A program made the position numbers and the translations under genes. Below the pieces are notes generated by a model. The model was not told the origin of the DNA. It saw only the letters and a list, made by a program, of their open reading frames with translations, and made no database searches. This document shows positions 7,707 through 16,427 of a stretch of 64,000 nt of DNA, in pieces (position 1 is the stretch's first letter; every line of letters starts with the position of its first letter). The DNA is from Clostridiales bacterium (GTDB lineage Bacteria > Bacillota > Clostridia > Tissierellales > GPF-1): positions 99,096 to 163,095 of the forward strand of contig JABXKS010000001.1 in NCBI GenBank assembly GCA_013619125.1, in the 5' to 3' direction.

Positions 7707-8576
7707 CTACTTTGGAAAACTTTCTCCTGTGATCCACGGAAAGCCATAGGCTTTCAATGCATGGATCAAATCCAGATTATCCTTGGCCGACCAATTGGCT
7801 TTGTAATGGAGCCCAAAATAGCGCTGCGCCATGTTGATGGATCCTGCGGCCATGATCGAATCTTCTAGTTTCTTTTCATATGCCTTTCCGCCCAGATCGA
7901 AGGCGACCTCTTTGAGGCTGGCAAGATTTTTTATACTGACAGGGAAGGTCTTGTGGTTGTATTTTTCTTCCTGTGCCTGCACCAATTCCTCGATGGGATG
8001 ATCTTCATACACTTCTTTGTGTACCATGATTGCGGTACCAAGTTTCGGTGCGATTTTGATGGGTTGTGCTGGATAGCCCATGCTTAGAAGAACGATTGGA
8101 AAGACACCTTCAGGCAAGTGGAAGATTTCTTTTAGTTCCAGAAAGCAGCTTTCAACCGTGCCGATGTAAACAGAGCCAAGTCCAACGGAGTCGGCAGCCG
8201 TGCATATGTTTTGAGCGGCGATGATGGTATCCTGAAAGGCGATCCAAAAATGTCGAAAGCTTTTTGTAGCAATGAAAGGTGCATTTGATGCCTCTGCCCA
8301 CCGGCCGATTCTTCGCCAGTCAATACAAAACAAAAGGTTTGTTGGGGCTTTTCCGACAAGCGGCTGCATTTCCCCGGTATCCATGAGTTGCTTCTTTTTT
8401 TCTTCCGACTCGATCTGAATAATTGCATAGGGTTGAAGGTTCCCTCCGGTTGCTCCATGGAGTCCTGCACCTAGTACTTCTTCCATGACATCCGGCGGAA
8501 TTGGCCGATCTTCAAAGACCCGAATGCTGCTTCGTTCATAAAGTAGTTTCATTGTTTCATTGGTATACGTATTCAT
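7707..8576 (-). CDS. Nitroreductase family protein
   Basis: This 289-residue flavoprotein belongs to the nitroreductase superfamily. The N-terminal LLYERSSIRVFEDRPIP is the FMN-binding signature, GATGGNLQPYAIIQIES follows, and AAQNICTAADSVGLGSVYIG is typical of the middle helix. It probably reduces nitro compounds or quinones with NAD(P)H. An extra C-terminal region (about residues 200-289, with NMAQRYFGLHYKA) lies beyond the usual domain and is of unknown role. The ATG at 8576 is preceded by a G-rich site. Expression is probably controlled by a MerR-type activator (see 8598-8628). Confidence 0.88.
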   Translation of the reverse strand: MNTYTNETMKLLYERSSIRVFEDRPIPPDVMEEVLGAGLHGATGGNLQPYAIIQIESEEKKKQLMDTGEMQPLVGKAPTNLLFCIDWRRIGRWAEASNAPFIATKSFRHFWIAFQDTIIAAQNICTAADSVGLGSVYIGTVESCFLELKEIFHLPEGVFPIVLLSMGYPAQPIKIAPKLGTAIMVHKEVYEDHPIEELVQAQEEKYNHKTFPVSIKNLASLKEVAFDLGGKAYEKKLEDSIMAAGSINMAQRYFGLHYKANWSAKDNLDLIHALKAYGFPWITGESFPK

Positions 8577-8597
8577 CAAATAACCCCCTTCGTTACT

Positions 8598-8628
8598 AGG
8601 ATAAACCTTATAGTAACTAGAGGGTCAA
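8598..8628 (-). promoter_or_regulatory. MerR-type promoter with 19-base spacer
   Basis: Read on the minus strand, TTGACC (8623-8628) and TATCCT (8598-8603) are separated by 19 bases, the overlong spacing characteristic of MerR-activated promoters. A 21-base dyad at 8605-8625 fills the spacer: ACCCTCTAGT, a central T, then ACTATAAGGT, with 8 of 10 positions matched. It lies just upstream of the nitroreductase start. The family rule is established knowledge; assignment to the neighbouring MerR gene is inference. Confidence 0.8.
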
Positions 8629-8630
8629 GC

Positions 8631-9008
8631 TTAGTTTCCAATATCCAATTCGATTTGATATTGACCGTTTGGCTGTAGGCGCCAAATCGTTGTGTATCGT
8701 CCTATTTCACTTACTTCGTTGTTTTCTTCATTCAGGGTAGTTCGGAGGTAGGATCCAAAGGTGTAGCCAAGGGTGAAATCTTCGGAAACTTGTGCAAACT
8801 CCGGTTGCCAGGTCAATCGGTTTGTTGATTTGGAGAAAAAACTTTGCATAAGATGATAAATTGCTTCTCTTCCAATGAGATTGTTGCCGGTTTTCATAAT
8901 CATCGCTCCGATAGGAGAAAAGTAAGAAGCCCAGGATTTGGCGCCGCCTACCTGAACGGCGCGGCAAAATGTGCGATCCAATTCAAGCAGATCATTTGGT
9001 GTCATCAT
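8631..9008 (-). CDS. SnoaL/NTF2-like (DUF4440-type) protein
   Basis: This 125-residue protein has the NTF2-like cone fold pattern. LLELDRTFCRAVQ is the first helix, IGREAIYHLMQSFF is the typical SnoaL loop and helix, and strands such as FTLGYTFGSYL and YTTIWRLQPNGQYQIELDIGN follow. Such proteins bind or isomerise small hydrophobic ligands, but no substrate is evident here. The start at 9008 follows AAGGAG; a second ATG comes directly after. It begins inside the end of the upstream 67-residue gene, so the two are coupled. Confidence 0.78.
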   Translation of the reverse strand: MMTPNDLLELDRTFCRAVQVGGAKSWASYFSPIGAMIMKTGNNLIGREAIYHLMQSFFSKSTNRLTWQPEFAQVSEDFTLGYTFGSYLRTTLNEENNEVSEIGRYTTIWRLQPNGQYQIELDIGN

Positions 9009-9195
9009 GATGGTCTCCTTCGTTTTCGTCGTGATTTCCAAAGAATAGCATGCCAAATACACCGCCGAAAGCAGCACCGAAGGCAATCCCCAAACCAAGG
9101 TTAAAATTAAAAATAAGAGCTGCGATGATCCCGAAGGAGACTCCAAAAGGCAGACCTTGCGCATATGCAGAACTCGTGTCTTTTTTCTTTGCCAT
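8992..9195 (-). CDS. Small glycine-zipper-like membrane protein
   Basis: This 67-residue protein has a hydrophobic, glycine-rich centre (FGVSFGIIAALIF and GLGIAFGAAFGGVFG) that forms one or two membrane helices with small-residue packing, and an acidic histidine-containing tail (NHDENEGDHHDD). The ribosome binding site GGAGGG is close to the ATG. It overlaps the SnoaL-like gene by 17 bases. I recognise no named family; the tail could bind metal but this is only composition. Confidence 0.7.
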   Translation of the reverse strand: MAKKKDTSSAYAQGLPFGVSFGIIAALIFNFNLGLGIAFGAAFGGVFGMLFFGNHDENEGDHHDDTK

Positions 9196-9344
9196 AATAC
9201 CCTCCGTTTATGAAATATTCTTGATTTTAGTATAGCATAATTGGCTATAAGATAAAGATGACGCAACCAAACAGTCGACCGAAACGGTGGATGGATATAC
9301 CCGAGAAGCGATATCACTTAGATCGGTAAGAGCTATGAGAAATA

Positions 9345-9368
9345 GAAAAGACCCCGAGTTATGGGGTC
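9345..9368 (-). terminator. Terminator of pgsA
   Basis: GACCCC and GGGGTC arms enclose a seven-base loop. On the minus strand TTTTCT follows. The pgsA stop codon lies within the loop. A longer T-run on the plus strand suggests it may also work in the other direction. Confidence 0.7.
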
Positions 9369-9901
9369 TGCTTTTTTTTGCGTATTATGTGAAGCATTGT
9401 TTTCGAATAGCTGAAGAAAGCAAGGAGCTTTAAGCCAACGGCTAGTCCTAAGACGATATAGCTGATGCTTGAACCGGGAATTGCAAATAACAGAATAATG
9501 GCAAGGGTAAAAACGATGGTTGCGGCTTTCCCGAACCAGTTGGCTGGGATAACGACCTGATCGTCGTGGAAATACATGATGGTTCCGGTGATCATAAGGA
9601 TGGATTCCTTGATGACCATGATGATGAAGATAAAACCAGGTAGATCTTGGTCGTAGAAAAGAACTCCCAATGCAGCCAAGAGCATCAGTTTGTCAGCAAG
9701 GGGATCCAAGACGGTTCCCACTGTTGTTACCGCCTCATATTTTCGTGCGATATACCCATCTAAAAAATCTGTAAAACCGGCAAGAAGAAAGATGAATAAT
9801 GCCCATAGATGATGGTTCGGTATTGAAGATAAATAGATCCAGATAAAGACGGGGATCAATAGCATGCGTATCACAGTTAAGATGTTCGGTACGTATCTCA
9901 T
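9359..9901 (-). CDS. pgsA: CDP-diacylglycerol--glycerol-3-phosphate 3-phosphatidyltransferase
   Basis: This 180-residue integral membrane enzyme makes phosphatidylglycerol phosphate from CDP-diacylglycerol and glycerol 3-phosphate, the committed step to phosphatidylglycerol and cardiolipin. The CDP-alcohol phosphotransferase signature is complete: Asp45, Asp48-Gly49, Ala52-Arg53, Gly62, Asp66 and Asp70. About four to five hydrophobic helices surround it. The start at 9901 is chosen because GGAGG lies six bases upstream of MRYVPNILTV; reading can extend 18 codons further without support. Confidence 0.92.
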   Translation of the reverse strand: MRYVPNILTVIRMLLIPVFIWIYLSSIPNHHLWALFIFLLAGFTDFLDGYIARKYEAVTTVGTVLDPLADKLMLLAALGVLFYDQDLPGFIFIIMVIKESILMITGTIMYFHDDQVVIPANWFGKAATIVFTLAIILLFAIPGSSISYIVLGLAVGLKLLAFFSYSKTMLHIIRKKKQTP

Positions 9902-10012
9902 GAGTGACCTCCAGTTTAGATTCACTATAAGAATACCCATTTTTAGGAAAAACATGTTGATTAATTGTTTGGGAATGATGTGATAAAATATAAGAAATGA
10001 GAGGAGATCAAA

Positions 10013-10492
10013 ATGAGAATAACCGTGATAAGCGTAGGGAAGATTAAAGAGAAGTATTTTACAGGCGCCATACAGGAATATGCCAAGCGCCTGACTCGAT
10101 ATTGCAAGATTAACATGATTGAAGTTCCTGATGAAAAGTGCCCCGAAACTTTATCACCAAAAGAGGAAGAATTGGTGAAGGGCAAAGAAGGAGAACGGAT
10201 TCTTTCGAAAATCAAGGAGCAACAAACGGTGATTGCTTTAGCCATTGAAGGCAAACAGATAACTTCCGAGCAGCTGGCTAGTCAGATTCAAACTTGGGGT
10301 GTGCAGGGCAGCTCCGACCTGGTCTTTGTGATTGGAGGTTCCTTGGGGCTCTCGAAGGAAGTGATGAAGAGATCCAATTTTCAGTTGAGCTTTTCAAAGA
10401 TGACCTTTCCTCACCAGTTGATGAAGGTCGTCCTTTTGGAACAAGTCTATCGGGCATTTCGGATCAATTCCGGTGAACCGTACCATAAGTAA
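10013..10492 (+). CDS. rlmH: 23S rRNA (pseudouridine1915-N3)-methyltransferase
   Basis: This 159-residue SPOUT-class enzyme methylates pseudouridine 1915 in helix 69 of 23S rRNA. The N-terminal [16 protein letters not shown] and the trefoil-knot segment [10 protein letters not shown], followed by [25 protein letters not shown] near the C-terminus, are highly conserved in RlmH (quoted here as recognisable blocks). GAGGAG precedes the ATG. The length is that of typical RlmH. Confidence 0.96.
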   Translation: MRITVISVGKIKEKYFTGAIQEYAKRLTRYCKINMIEVPDEKCPETLSPKEEELVKGKEGERILSKIKEQQTVIALAIEGKQITSEQLASQIQTWGVQGSSDLVFVIGGSLGLSKEVMKRSNFQLSFSKMTFPHQLMKVVLLEQVYRAFRINSGEPYHK

Positions 10493-10516
10493 CTGTAAAA
10501 CAGTTACTTGTTTTTT
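10487..10516 (+). terminator. Intrinsic terminator of rlmH
   Basis: AAGTAACTG and CAGTTACTT arms enclose a short loop, followed by six T residues. The stem begins at the rlmH stop codon. Confidence 0.88.
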
Positions 10517-10538
10517 AGAAAGGTATATTAGTATAAGC

Positions 10539-10572
10539 AAAACAGAGATCATCTTCAGATGATCTCTGTTTT
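10539..10572. terminator. Bidirectional terminator between rlmH and iclR-type gene
   Basis: A perfect 15-base stem (AAAACAGAGATCATC and its complement) with a TTCA loop. The A and T ends make it functional on both strands. Confidence 0.85.
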
Positions 10573-10640
10573 GTTATATCCGTATTATTTCAAAAAGTTC
10601 CTTGAGGTGAATAATTACTTTTCATTATGATGACTATTAA

Positions 10641-11432
10641 TTATCTTGAGAGTTCTGAATGACTAACATAGCCAAGTAGCCCTGACAGCCGTTGTGAATA
10701 AGAAAGAAGAAGAGAACTAAGTCGTTCTTCTTCATCTTTGGTCATGCTTGTACCACTGATACTAATAGCACCTAGTGGTGTGCGAGTATGCTTCATTACA
10801 ACGGTGCCCATACAGAAAACACCATATTCATTTTCTTCCATGTCAAGTGCATAGTTGTTTTGACGGATTTCTCCAATGTCCTGCAAGAGACTTTGTACAT
10901 TTATGTGGGTGTGCTCTGTAAAGGGTTTTACATTAAATTGCTCCCATTTTTCGATAACATCACTATTCGAATATGTTGCTAATAGGGCTTTGCCTGCACT
11001 TGTGCAATAGAGGGGAGAGCGCTTACCGACATTTGTGTAGACAGAGAAAGCAGAGTTTTTTTGGCCGATGCTCTGTAAACAAATCAATTCGTTTTTGTCT
11101 TCAACTGAGAATTGAGCAATAAGACCAGTTTCCTTATGTAAATCTACAAGGATCGAATTAACTAAGTTTATCTGATCTAGATTTTGAATTGCACTGATAC
11201 CAACCTCATAAGACTTTAATGTAAGTGAAAAGTTCCCGTTAAGAGGATTTTTTTCAATATAGCCATTTGTTACAAGTGTATGGGTCAATCGTGAAAGCGA
11301 AGCTTTGTTTAGTTTAAGTTCCTTGTGCAGATCATTTAAGCTAAGAGATCCCAGACGGGATAAAGTTTCAAGCACAAGAAAAGCGCGATCAACAGATTGT
11401 ATTGTATCGGATTTTGTGTTCTCTTTATTCAT
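10641..11432 (-). CDS. IclR family transcriptional regulator
   Basis: This 263-residue regulator has an N-terminal winged helix (SVDRAFLVLETLSRLGSLS and KASLSRLTHTLVTNGYIE) and a C-terminal GAF-like effector domain (about residues 85-255, with SAGKALLATYS and LDMEENEYGVFCMG). IclR proteins sense small organic acids or their derivatives and control divergent catabolic operons. It faces away from the 2-oxoacid oxidoreductase operon starting at 11688 and shares a 255-base intergenic region with it, so it is the prime candidate for its regulator. GGAGG precedes the ATG. Confidence 0.93.
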   Translation of the reverse strand: MNKENTKSDTIQSVDRAFLVLETLSRLGSLSLNDLHKELKLNKASLSRLTHTLVTNGYIEKNPLNGNFSLTLKSYEVGISAIQNLDQINLVNSILVDLHKETGLIAQFSVEDKNELICLQSIGQKNSAFSVYTNVGKRSPLYCTSAGKALLATYSNSDVIEKWEQFNVKPFTEHTHINVQSLLQDIGEIRQNNYALDMEENEYGVFCMGTVVMKHTRTPLGAISISGTSMTKDEEERLSSLLLSYSQRLSGLLGYVSHSELSR

Positions 11433-11497
11433 TATATACCTCCGGAAGAAATGTGTTTCTAAGATTTTTCATATCAATATTCATAGTTAATTATATA

Positions 11498-11508
11498 ATT
11501 TTGAAACG
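11498..11508 (+). repeat. First copy of ATTTTGAAACG, possible operator
   Basis: The 11-base sequence ATTTTGAAACG occurs here and again at 11640-11650, on either side of the predicted promoter of the oxidoreductase operon. Two identical sites in one short intergenic region next to an IclR gene suggest regulator binding. This is inference. Confidence 0.35.
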
Positions 11509-11575
11509 AATTCTGCAATAACAAAAATAAATAAGTTGATTTTGAAATATTTTAATAAAAAATGAAACATTAAGC

Positions 11576-11604
11576 TTGACTTATGTAACGCATAAACGTA
11601 AACT
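11576..11604 (+). promoter_or_regulatory. Predicted promoter of 2-oxoacid oxidoreductase operon
   Basis: TTGACT (11576-11581) and TAAACT (11599-11604) are separated by 17 bases in the iclR/ferredoxin-gene intergenic region. A second ATTTTGAAACG copy lies downstream at 11640-11650. Confidence 0.5.
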
Positions 11605-11687
11605 GTAACAGTATTACACAATACGAACTTTAACTTCGGATTTTGAAACGCTAATATAATTTATAATTTTTTGAAAGGGTGGAAAAA

Positions 11688-11885
11688 ATGGCTATAGCAA
11701 AAGCGGATATTAATTTGTGCAAAGGTTGCCGTTTGTGCGTTGGGGCATGTCCTGTCGACGCCATTGAACCTTTACACGAAGTGAACAAAAAAGGATATGA
11801 AATTATTCGAATTGATGAAAACAAGTGCATCGGTTGTGGCATGTGTTATGTAATGTGTCCAGACTATGTATTTACGGTTGAATAA
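11688..11885 (+). CDS. 2-oxoacid:ferredoxin oxidoreductase, delta (ferredoxin) subunit
   Basis: This 65-residue protein is a two-cluster ferredoxin. The ligand sets CKGCRLCVGACP and CIGCGMCYVMCP are complete and each binds one [4Fe-4S] cluster. It carries electrons from the catalytic subunits to free ferredoxin. The ATG at 11688 is favoured over an in-frame GTG at 11679 because the latter is part of the ribosome binding site AAAGGGTGG. It is the first gene of a delta, alpha, beta, gamma operon, followed after 18 bases by the alpha subunit. This order is seen in 2-oxoglutarate- and branched-chain-type enzymes. Confidence 0.93.
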   Translation: MAIAKADINLCKGCRLCVGACPVDAIEPLHEVNKKGYEIIRIDENKCIGCGMCYVMCPDYVFTVE

Positions 11886-11903
11886 AACGGAAGGGAGGAA
11901 AAT

Positions 11904-12989
11904 ATGAATAATGATTATTCGCTAATGAAAGGCAACGAGGCAATCGCCGAGGGAGCACTACGTGCAGGTTGCCGTTTTTACGCAGGTTATCCGATTACTC
12001 CACAGAGTGAGATTTTGGAATATATGTCGACACACATGGAGGAACGCGGCGGAGTCTTTATCCAAGGCGAATCTGAGATTGCAAGTATGAGTATGATTTG
12101 GGGCGCAGCTGCGTGTGGCGAGCGAGTTATGTCAAGCTCATCGGGTCCTGGTTATGACTTGAAGCAAGAAGGTATTTCCTATTTGGCGTCATACAATCTA
12201 CCTGCAGTGTTGGCAGACGTTATGCGTTACGGTCTTGGAGATGGTGAAATCACAGAAGGCCAAGACAGTTATTGGGAAGCGACGAAAGGCGGAGGACATG
12301 GTGATAGCAGACAGATCGTTTTGACTCCTAGTTCCGTTCAAGAATGTGCGGATCTTACTTATCTAGCATTTGAATTAGCCGACAAATATAATACAGTAGC
12401 CATTATTTTATCTGATGGTGCGATTAGCCAGATGATTGAAAAATGCTATTTGCCTGATGCGATTGAGCATGACAAGGATAAATATGACTGGGCTATCACT
12501 GGATATAAAGAGAAAGATGCTACCAAGGTTAAGGTGACGAACATGGATCGTACAATCGGTCATGAAGCTTGGAATGAACTCATGCGCAATAAGTTCAAGA
12601 CTATTTATGACAATGAGCAACGTTGGGAAGAATTTATGGTTGAGGATGCAGAACTCGTCTTGGTTGCTTATGGAATTTCTGCTCGTGTATGCAAATCTGC
12701 GGTTCGTTCTGCGAGAGCTCAGGGCGTTAAGTTAGGTCTGATTCGCCCGATTACAGTTTGGCCTTATCCTGATCAAGCCTTTCAAAATATGCCTGAAAGC
12801 GTAAAGGCACTTGTAACGGTTGAGATGAGTATTTCTTCTCAAATGGCACCCGATATTCAAATGGCTTCGAAATTTTCGAAACCGCTTTATGGTTATCTTT
12901 CTACATTATACGTTCCCAAGACTGAGGAGCTCGTTGCATACTGCAAGAGCGTACTTGCTGGAAACGAAAATGCTCTGGAGGTGTATTAA
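11904..12989 (+). CDS. 2-oxoacid:ferredoxin oxidoreductase, alpha subunit
   Basis: This 361-residue subunit matches the KorA/VorB-type alpha chain. GYPITPQSEI near residue 29 is the pyrimidine-end TPP-binding motif, and SSSSGPGYDLKQEG is the typical segment of domain I. The C-terminal part (about residues 240-350) is the transketolase-C-like domain. The length and short form fit the 2-oxoglutarate/2-oxoisovalerate group rather than pyruvate enzymes. The true 2-oxoacid cannot be read from the sequence; the island context (RidA, aconitase X) argues for an unusual substrate. GGGAGG precedes the ATG. Confidence 0.92.
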   Translation: MNNDYSLMKGNEAIAEGALRAGCRFYAGYPITPQSEILEYMSTHMEERGGVFIQGESEIASMSMIWGAAACGERVMSSSSGPGYDLKQEGISYLASYNLPAVLADVMRYGLGDGEITEGQDSYWEATKGGGHGDSRQIVLTPSSVQECADLTYLAFELADKYNTVAIILSDGAISQMIEKCYLPDAIEHDKDKYDWAITGYKEKDATKVKVTNMDRTIGHEAWNELMRNKFKTIYDNEQRWEEFMVEDAELVLVAYGISARVCKSAVRSARAQGVKLGLIRPITVWPYPDQAFQNMPESVKALVTVEMSISSQMAPDIQMASKFSKPLYGYLSTLYVPKTEELVAYCKSVLAGNENALEVY

Positions 12990-13730
12990 ATGGCTATTCG
13001 TAAGAAACCTGAAATGATAAACCAGCAAGTTGGCTGGTGTGGTGGTTGCGGTCACGGGATTGTCCAAAGACTGATTGCAGAATGTTGCGAGGAGCTTGGC
13101 CTTGTTGAAAAGACCGTACAGGTTGTCGATATTGCATGTGCATATTGGTCAATCGACACGTTAAACTGTGATGGCATTGCGGGACCTCACGGTCGTTGTG
13201 CTGCTGTTGCAACTGGAATTAAGAAGGTTCGACCTGAAGCCAATGTATATGTGCATGCAGGAGATGGCTGTTCATATGTGATCGGTCTAGCTGAAACCTG
13301 CTACACGGCAATGCGGGATATTCCCATTACAATGATTGTCGTTAACAATGGTACTTTTGGTATGACAGGTGGCCAGATGAACCCTGCAACAACTCTTTTA
13401 GGGGACAAAACGGTCAGTTCGGTAAAGGGACGTGACGAAAAGGCTGCTGGTAAACCTTTCGATATGTTGAAAATTCTTGAAACTTTTGATATTGAATATG
13501 CGGCGCGTGGTGCATTATACGACACAAAGCATATTAATCAGACTAAGAAGATGTTGAAGAAGGGCTTTGAAAATCAGCGCGATGGGAAAGGTTTTTCCAT
13601 TATCGAAATTCTTTCTCCTTGCCCGACAAACTGGAAGATGTCTCCAGTTGACTCAATGATCAAGCTTGAGAAAGAAAATGAGTTGATTTTCCCTGTACGT
13701 GTTTATAAGGATCGCGGAGGTGAAAAATAA
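12990..13730 (+). CDS. 2-oxoacid:ferredoxin oxidoreductase, beta (TPP) subunit
   Basis: This 246-residue subunit binds thiamine diphosphate. GWCGGCGHGIVQ near the N-terminus and the GDG motif (HAGDGCSYVIG) followed by VVNNGTFGMTGGQM form the TPP/Mg site. Together with the alpha subunit it decarboxylates a 2-oxoacid to an acyl-CoA and passes electrons to iron-sulfur clusters. It starts directly after the alpha stop codon and overlaps the gamma gene by one base, so the subunits are tightly coupled. Confidence 0.93.
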   Translation: MAIRKKPEMINQQVGWCGGCGHGIVQRLIAECCEELGLVEKTVQVVDIACAYWSIDTLNCDGIAGPHGRCAAVATGIKKVRPEANVYVHAGDGCSYVIGLAETCYTAMRDIPITMIVVNNGTFGMTGGQMNPATTLLGDKTVSSVKGRDEKAAGKPFDMLKILETFDIEYAARGALYDTKHINQTKKMLKKGFENQRDGKGFSIIEILSPCPTNWKMSPVDSMIKLEKENELIFPVRVYKDRGGEK

Positions 13731-14266
13731 TGGCTGATATTATTATGGCGGGTACCGGAGGTCAAGGTGTTTTGACAGCTGGGAAAATTTTAATTGATAT
13801 TGCAGCAGCTGATGATAAAAATGTTTCATGGACTTCGTTTTACAGTGCTGAAATGCGCGGTGGGACAGCAGCTTGTTGTGTTGTAGTTTCGGAAGATGAA
13901 ATTGGAACGCCGTATCCTGATAAATTTGATATCCTGTTTGCAATGACTGAAGATGCTTACAACAAATACATTGGGGATATGCGAGATGGTGGCAAGGTTA
14001 TTGTTAATCAATCTTTGTTCTCGACATGTGAGTTTCCGAAAAATGTTGAAGTTTACGGTGTCGAGGCGAGTGGTATTGCAAACGAAATGGGAAATTCTCG
14101 TGGTGCAAACCTGGCTTTACTCGGTGCCATGATCAAGGGAACAGGAATGATGGATAAGAAGAAATTCGGTGAAACTTTAGATCGGTATTTTTCAAAAAAA
14201 GGCAAAGCGAGTGCGAAAAATCTAGATTGCTACAATAAGGGATATGAACAAGCTTTGAAGATTTAG
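13730..14266 (+). CDS. 2-oxoacid:ferredoxin oxidoreductase, gamma subunit
   Basis: This 178-residue subunit has the gamma-domain signature GTGGQGVLTAGKIL at residues 8-21, and YSAEMRGGTAACCVV in the middle, both typical of the CoA-side domain of these enzymes. It completes the four-subunit complex. A GGAGG site in the beta gene end drives its translation. The acyl-CoA synthetase gene follows 15 bases later. Confidence 0.92.
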   Translation: MADIIMAGTGGQGVLTAGKILIDIAAADDKNVSWTSFYSAEMRGGTAACCVVVSEDEIGTPYPDKFDILFAMTEDAYNKYIGDMRDGGKVIVNQSLFSTCEFPKNVEVYGVEASGIANEMGNSRGANLALLGAMIKGTGMMDKKKFGETLDRYFSKKGKASAKNLDCYNKGYEQALKI

Positions 14267-14281
14267 CGGGAGGATGATTTT

Positions 14282-16363
14282 TTGAATATTACGAAACTGA
14301 TTAAGCCACGCACGATTGCGATTGTAGGAGCAAGTGAGAATGCCGGTTTTGGTGGTGACACCACAAGAAACTATTTGAAGTTTTCTGATAATTTAGACAA
14401 GCTTTATCTAGTGAATCCCAAACGCGATGAAATTTATGGCCGAAAGGCATACCGATCGCTCTTAGATATTAATGATGATATTGATTTGGTTATTTTGTGT
14501 ACGCCTCAGAAAACAATTGTACCGTTGTTACGGGATGCGGCACAGAAAAACTGTGGCGGGGCGGTTGTTTTCGCCAGTGGATATAGTGAAGTTGGAGCAG
14601 AGGGTCAGGTACGTCAGCAGGAACTTATAGAAGAAGCAAATAAGCTTGGTATTGCAATTATGGGACCTAACTGTGCTGGATTTGCAAACTATATCAGCGG
14701 CGTTTTTGCATTTGCATTTCCTTTTGAAGACCGTGATCGCAAGGGTAATATCGGATTTATTTCGCAGAGTGGACAGATTGTCCTCAGTGGACTGGATAGT
14801 CCAAATATGGGTTTCAGCTATGCAATTTCTTCTGGGAATAGTTGTAATGTAAAGATTGAGGATTATCTCGATTTCCTTGTTGATGATGAGGATACTACAG
14901 TTATTGCAGCTTATATGGAAGGTGTAACGAAACCTGCACAGTTGATCGAAACCTTCCGCAAGGCAGCAAAGAAGAAAAAGCCCATTGTTATTTTGAAAAC
15001 GGGAAAATCCAATAAATCGCAACAGATTGCGGCATCTCATACGGGCAGTCTTTCTGGTTCAGATAAAGTAATCAGAGCGATGTTCAAGCGCTATGGGGTT
15101 ATTGAAGTTGGGGACTTAGAAGAATTAATGGGCACGGCTGCTGCGCTTTCATGGCTAGATGAGTTGCCACAAGGCAAACGAACTGTGTTTATGAATGTAT
15201 CTGGTGGTGAGGCTGGTGTTACAGCTGATTTGGCTGAAGAATACGGCCTGGAACTCGCAGAGTACAAAGTGGAAACAAAGGAATATTTGAAATCCCTTCT
15301 TCCTGAATATGGTTCGGTTAATAACCCATTTGACATGACCGCCGGCATTGGCTATAACACATCGGTTCTCTGTGAAGCAATTCGTGCGATTTCTAAGGAT
15401 GAAAATGTTGATGCCATCTGCATGAACTATACGATCACTCCGGAAATTTGGGATGATACAATTACACATATGGTTGAGGCTGTTCAAATTGTTCGCGCCG
15501 AAGAGAACATGAAACCGATTTTTTGGATGCCATTTGTTGAACATACTCGTCATCTCGAGTCGGCGAATATTTTGTGTCGTGCAGGAGTTCCATTATTGCC
15601 AACAGGTCACTATGCGTGCAAGATTATGAAGCATGTTTTTGATTTTTCAACCCTCGACTTTGAGGATATGGTAGCAGCAATTCCTGTGAAAAAATATCCT
15701 GTTAGCAGTGCTATGAGTGAGTATGACAGTCTTTGTTATTTAAAGGAAAACGGTGTTGAAGTGCCACCAATGGCAGTAGCAGCAACCGAGGAAGAAGCGG
15801 TGGAAAAGGCAAAGGAACTTGGCTATCCATTGTCAGTGAAAATCAACTCTGTAGATATCCTTCATAAGTCGGATGTCGGTGGCGTAAAATTGAATATTAA
15901 GGACGATGATGGTTTAAGAACGGCATTTACTGAGATTATTGCAAGCTGTTCTAAGAATGTGCCTGGTGCTAAACTTGAGGGCGTATTGTTAAAACCAATG
16001 CTTGACGCTGGTGCAGAAATGATTATTGGTGTCAACAATGACGAAGATTTCGGACCGATGATTATGGTTGGCATGGGTGGTGTTTTTGTTGAACTCTTCG
16101 AGGATATTCAGCTTGCACCAGCACCTCTATCTCATGACCAAGCAATGACTATGATTAAAGAGTTGAAAGCGTATCCGCTACTAAACGGTTATCGTGGCAA
16201 ACCAGTATGTAAGGTCGATGATCTTGGAAAGCTACTGGTCGATATAAGTGAGATGGCTGCAAATGGCAAAGAGTATCTAAAAGAACTTGATATTAATCCC
16301 GTATTCGTTACTGAAAATGGTGTTTCCATTGCAGACGGCTTGTTAATCGCATACGAAGGATAG
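14282..16363 (+). CDS. ADP-forming acetate/acyl-CoA synthetase (fused alpha-beta)
   Basis: This 693-residue enzyme fuses the alpha and beta chains of NDP-forming acyl-CoA synthetase. An N-terminal CoA-binding Rossmann domain (IAIVGASENAGFGG, residues 12-25) is followed by the succinyl-CoA-ligase-like domain with the phospho-histidine motif SHTGSLSG (His253). A C-terminal ATP-grasp domain (about 470-690, with SVKINSVDILHKSDVGGV) ends it. It would turn the oxidoreductase's acyl-CoA into acid plus ATP, conserving energy in amino-acid fermentation. The start is TTG at 14282, preceded by GGGAGG. Substrate range cannot be predicted. Confidence 0.93.
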   Translation: MNITKLIKPRTIAIVGASENAGFGGDTTRNYLKFSDNLDKLYLVNPKRDEIYGRKAYRSLLDINDDIDLVILCTPQKTIVPLLRDAAQKNCGGAVVFASGYSEVGAEGQVRQQELIEEANKLGIAIMGPNCAGFANYISGVFAFAFPFEDRDRKGNIGFISQSGQIVLSGLDSPNMGFSYAISSGNSCNVKIEDYLDFLVDDEDTTVIAAYMEGVTKPAQLIETFRKAAKKKKPIVILKTGKSNKSQQIAASHTGSLSGSDKVIRAMFKRYGVIEVGDLEELMGTAAALSWLDELPQGKRTVFMNVSGGEAGVTADLAEEYGLELAEYKVETKEYLKSLLPEYGSVNNPFDMTAGIGYNTSVLCEAIRAISKDENVDAICMNYTITPEIWDDTITHMVEAVQIVRAEENMKPIFWMPFVEHTRHLESANILCRAGVPLLPTGHYACKIMKHVFDFSTLDFEDMVAAIPVKKYPVSSAMSEYDSLCYLKENGVEVPPMAVAATEEEAVEKAKELGYPLSVKINSVDILHKSDVGGVKLNIKDDDGLRTAFTEIIASCSKNVPGAKLEGVLLKPMLDAGAEMIIGVNNDEDFGPMIMVGMGGVFVELFEDIQLAPAPLSHDQAMTMIKELKAYPLLNGYRGKPVCKVDDLGKLLVDISEMAANGKEYLKELDINPVFVTENGVSIADGLLIAYEG

Positions 16364-16427
16364 AAAAATAAAGTTTGAGCTCGTATCGACTTGTGGGCTT
16401 AGGAAATTTAAAACAGGATGGTTCAAA

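Noticed and set aside
8631..9317. 228-residue version of the SnoaL-like gene
   Set aside because: The extra N-terminal part overlaps the small membrane-protein gene in another frame, and the start at 9008 has a good AAGGAG site.
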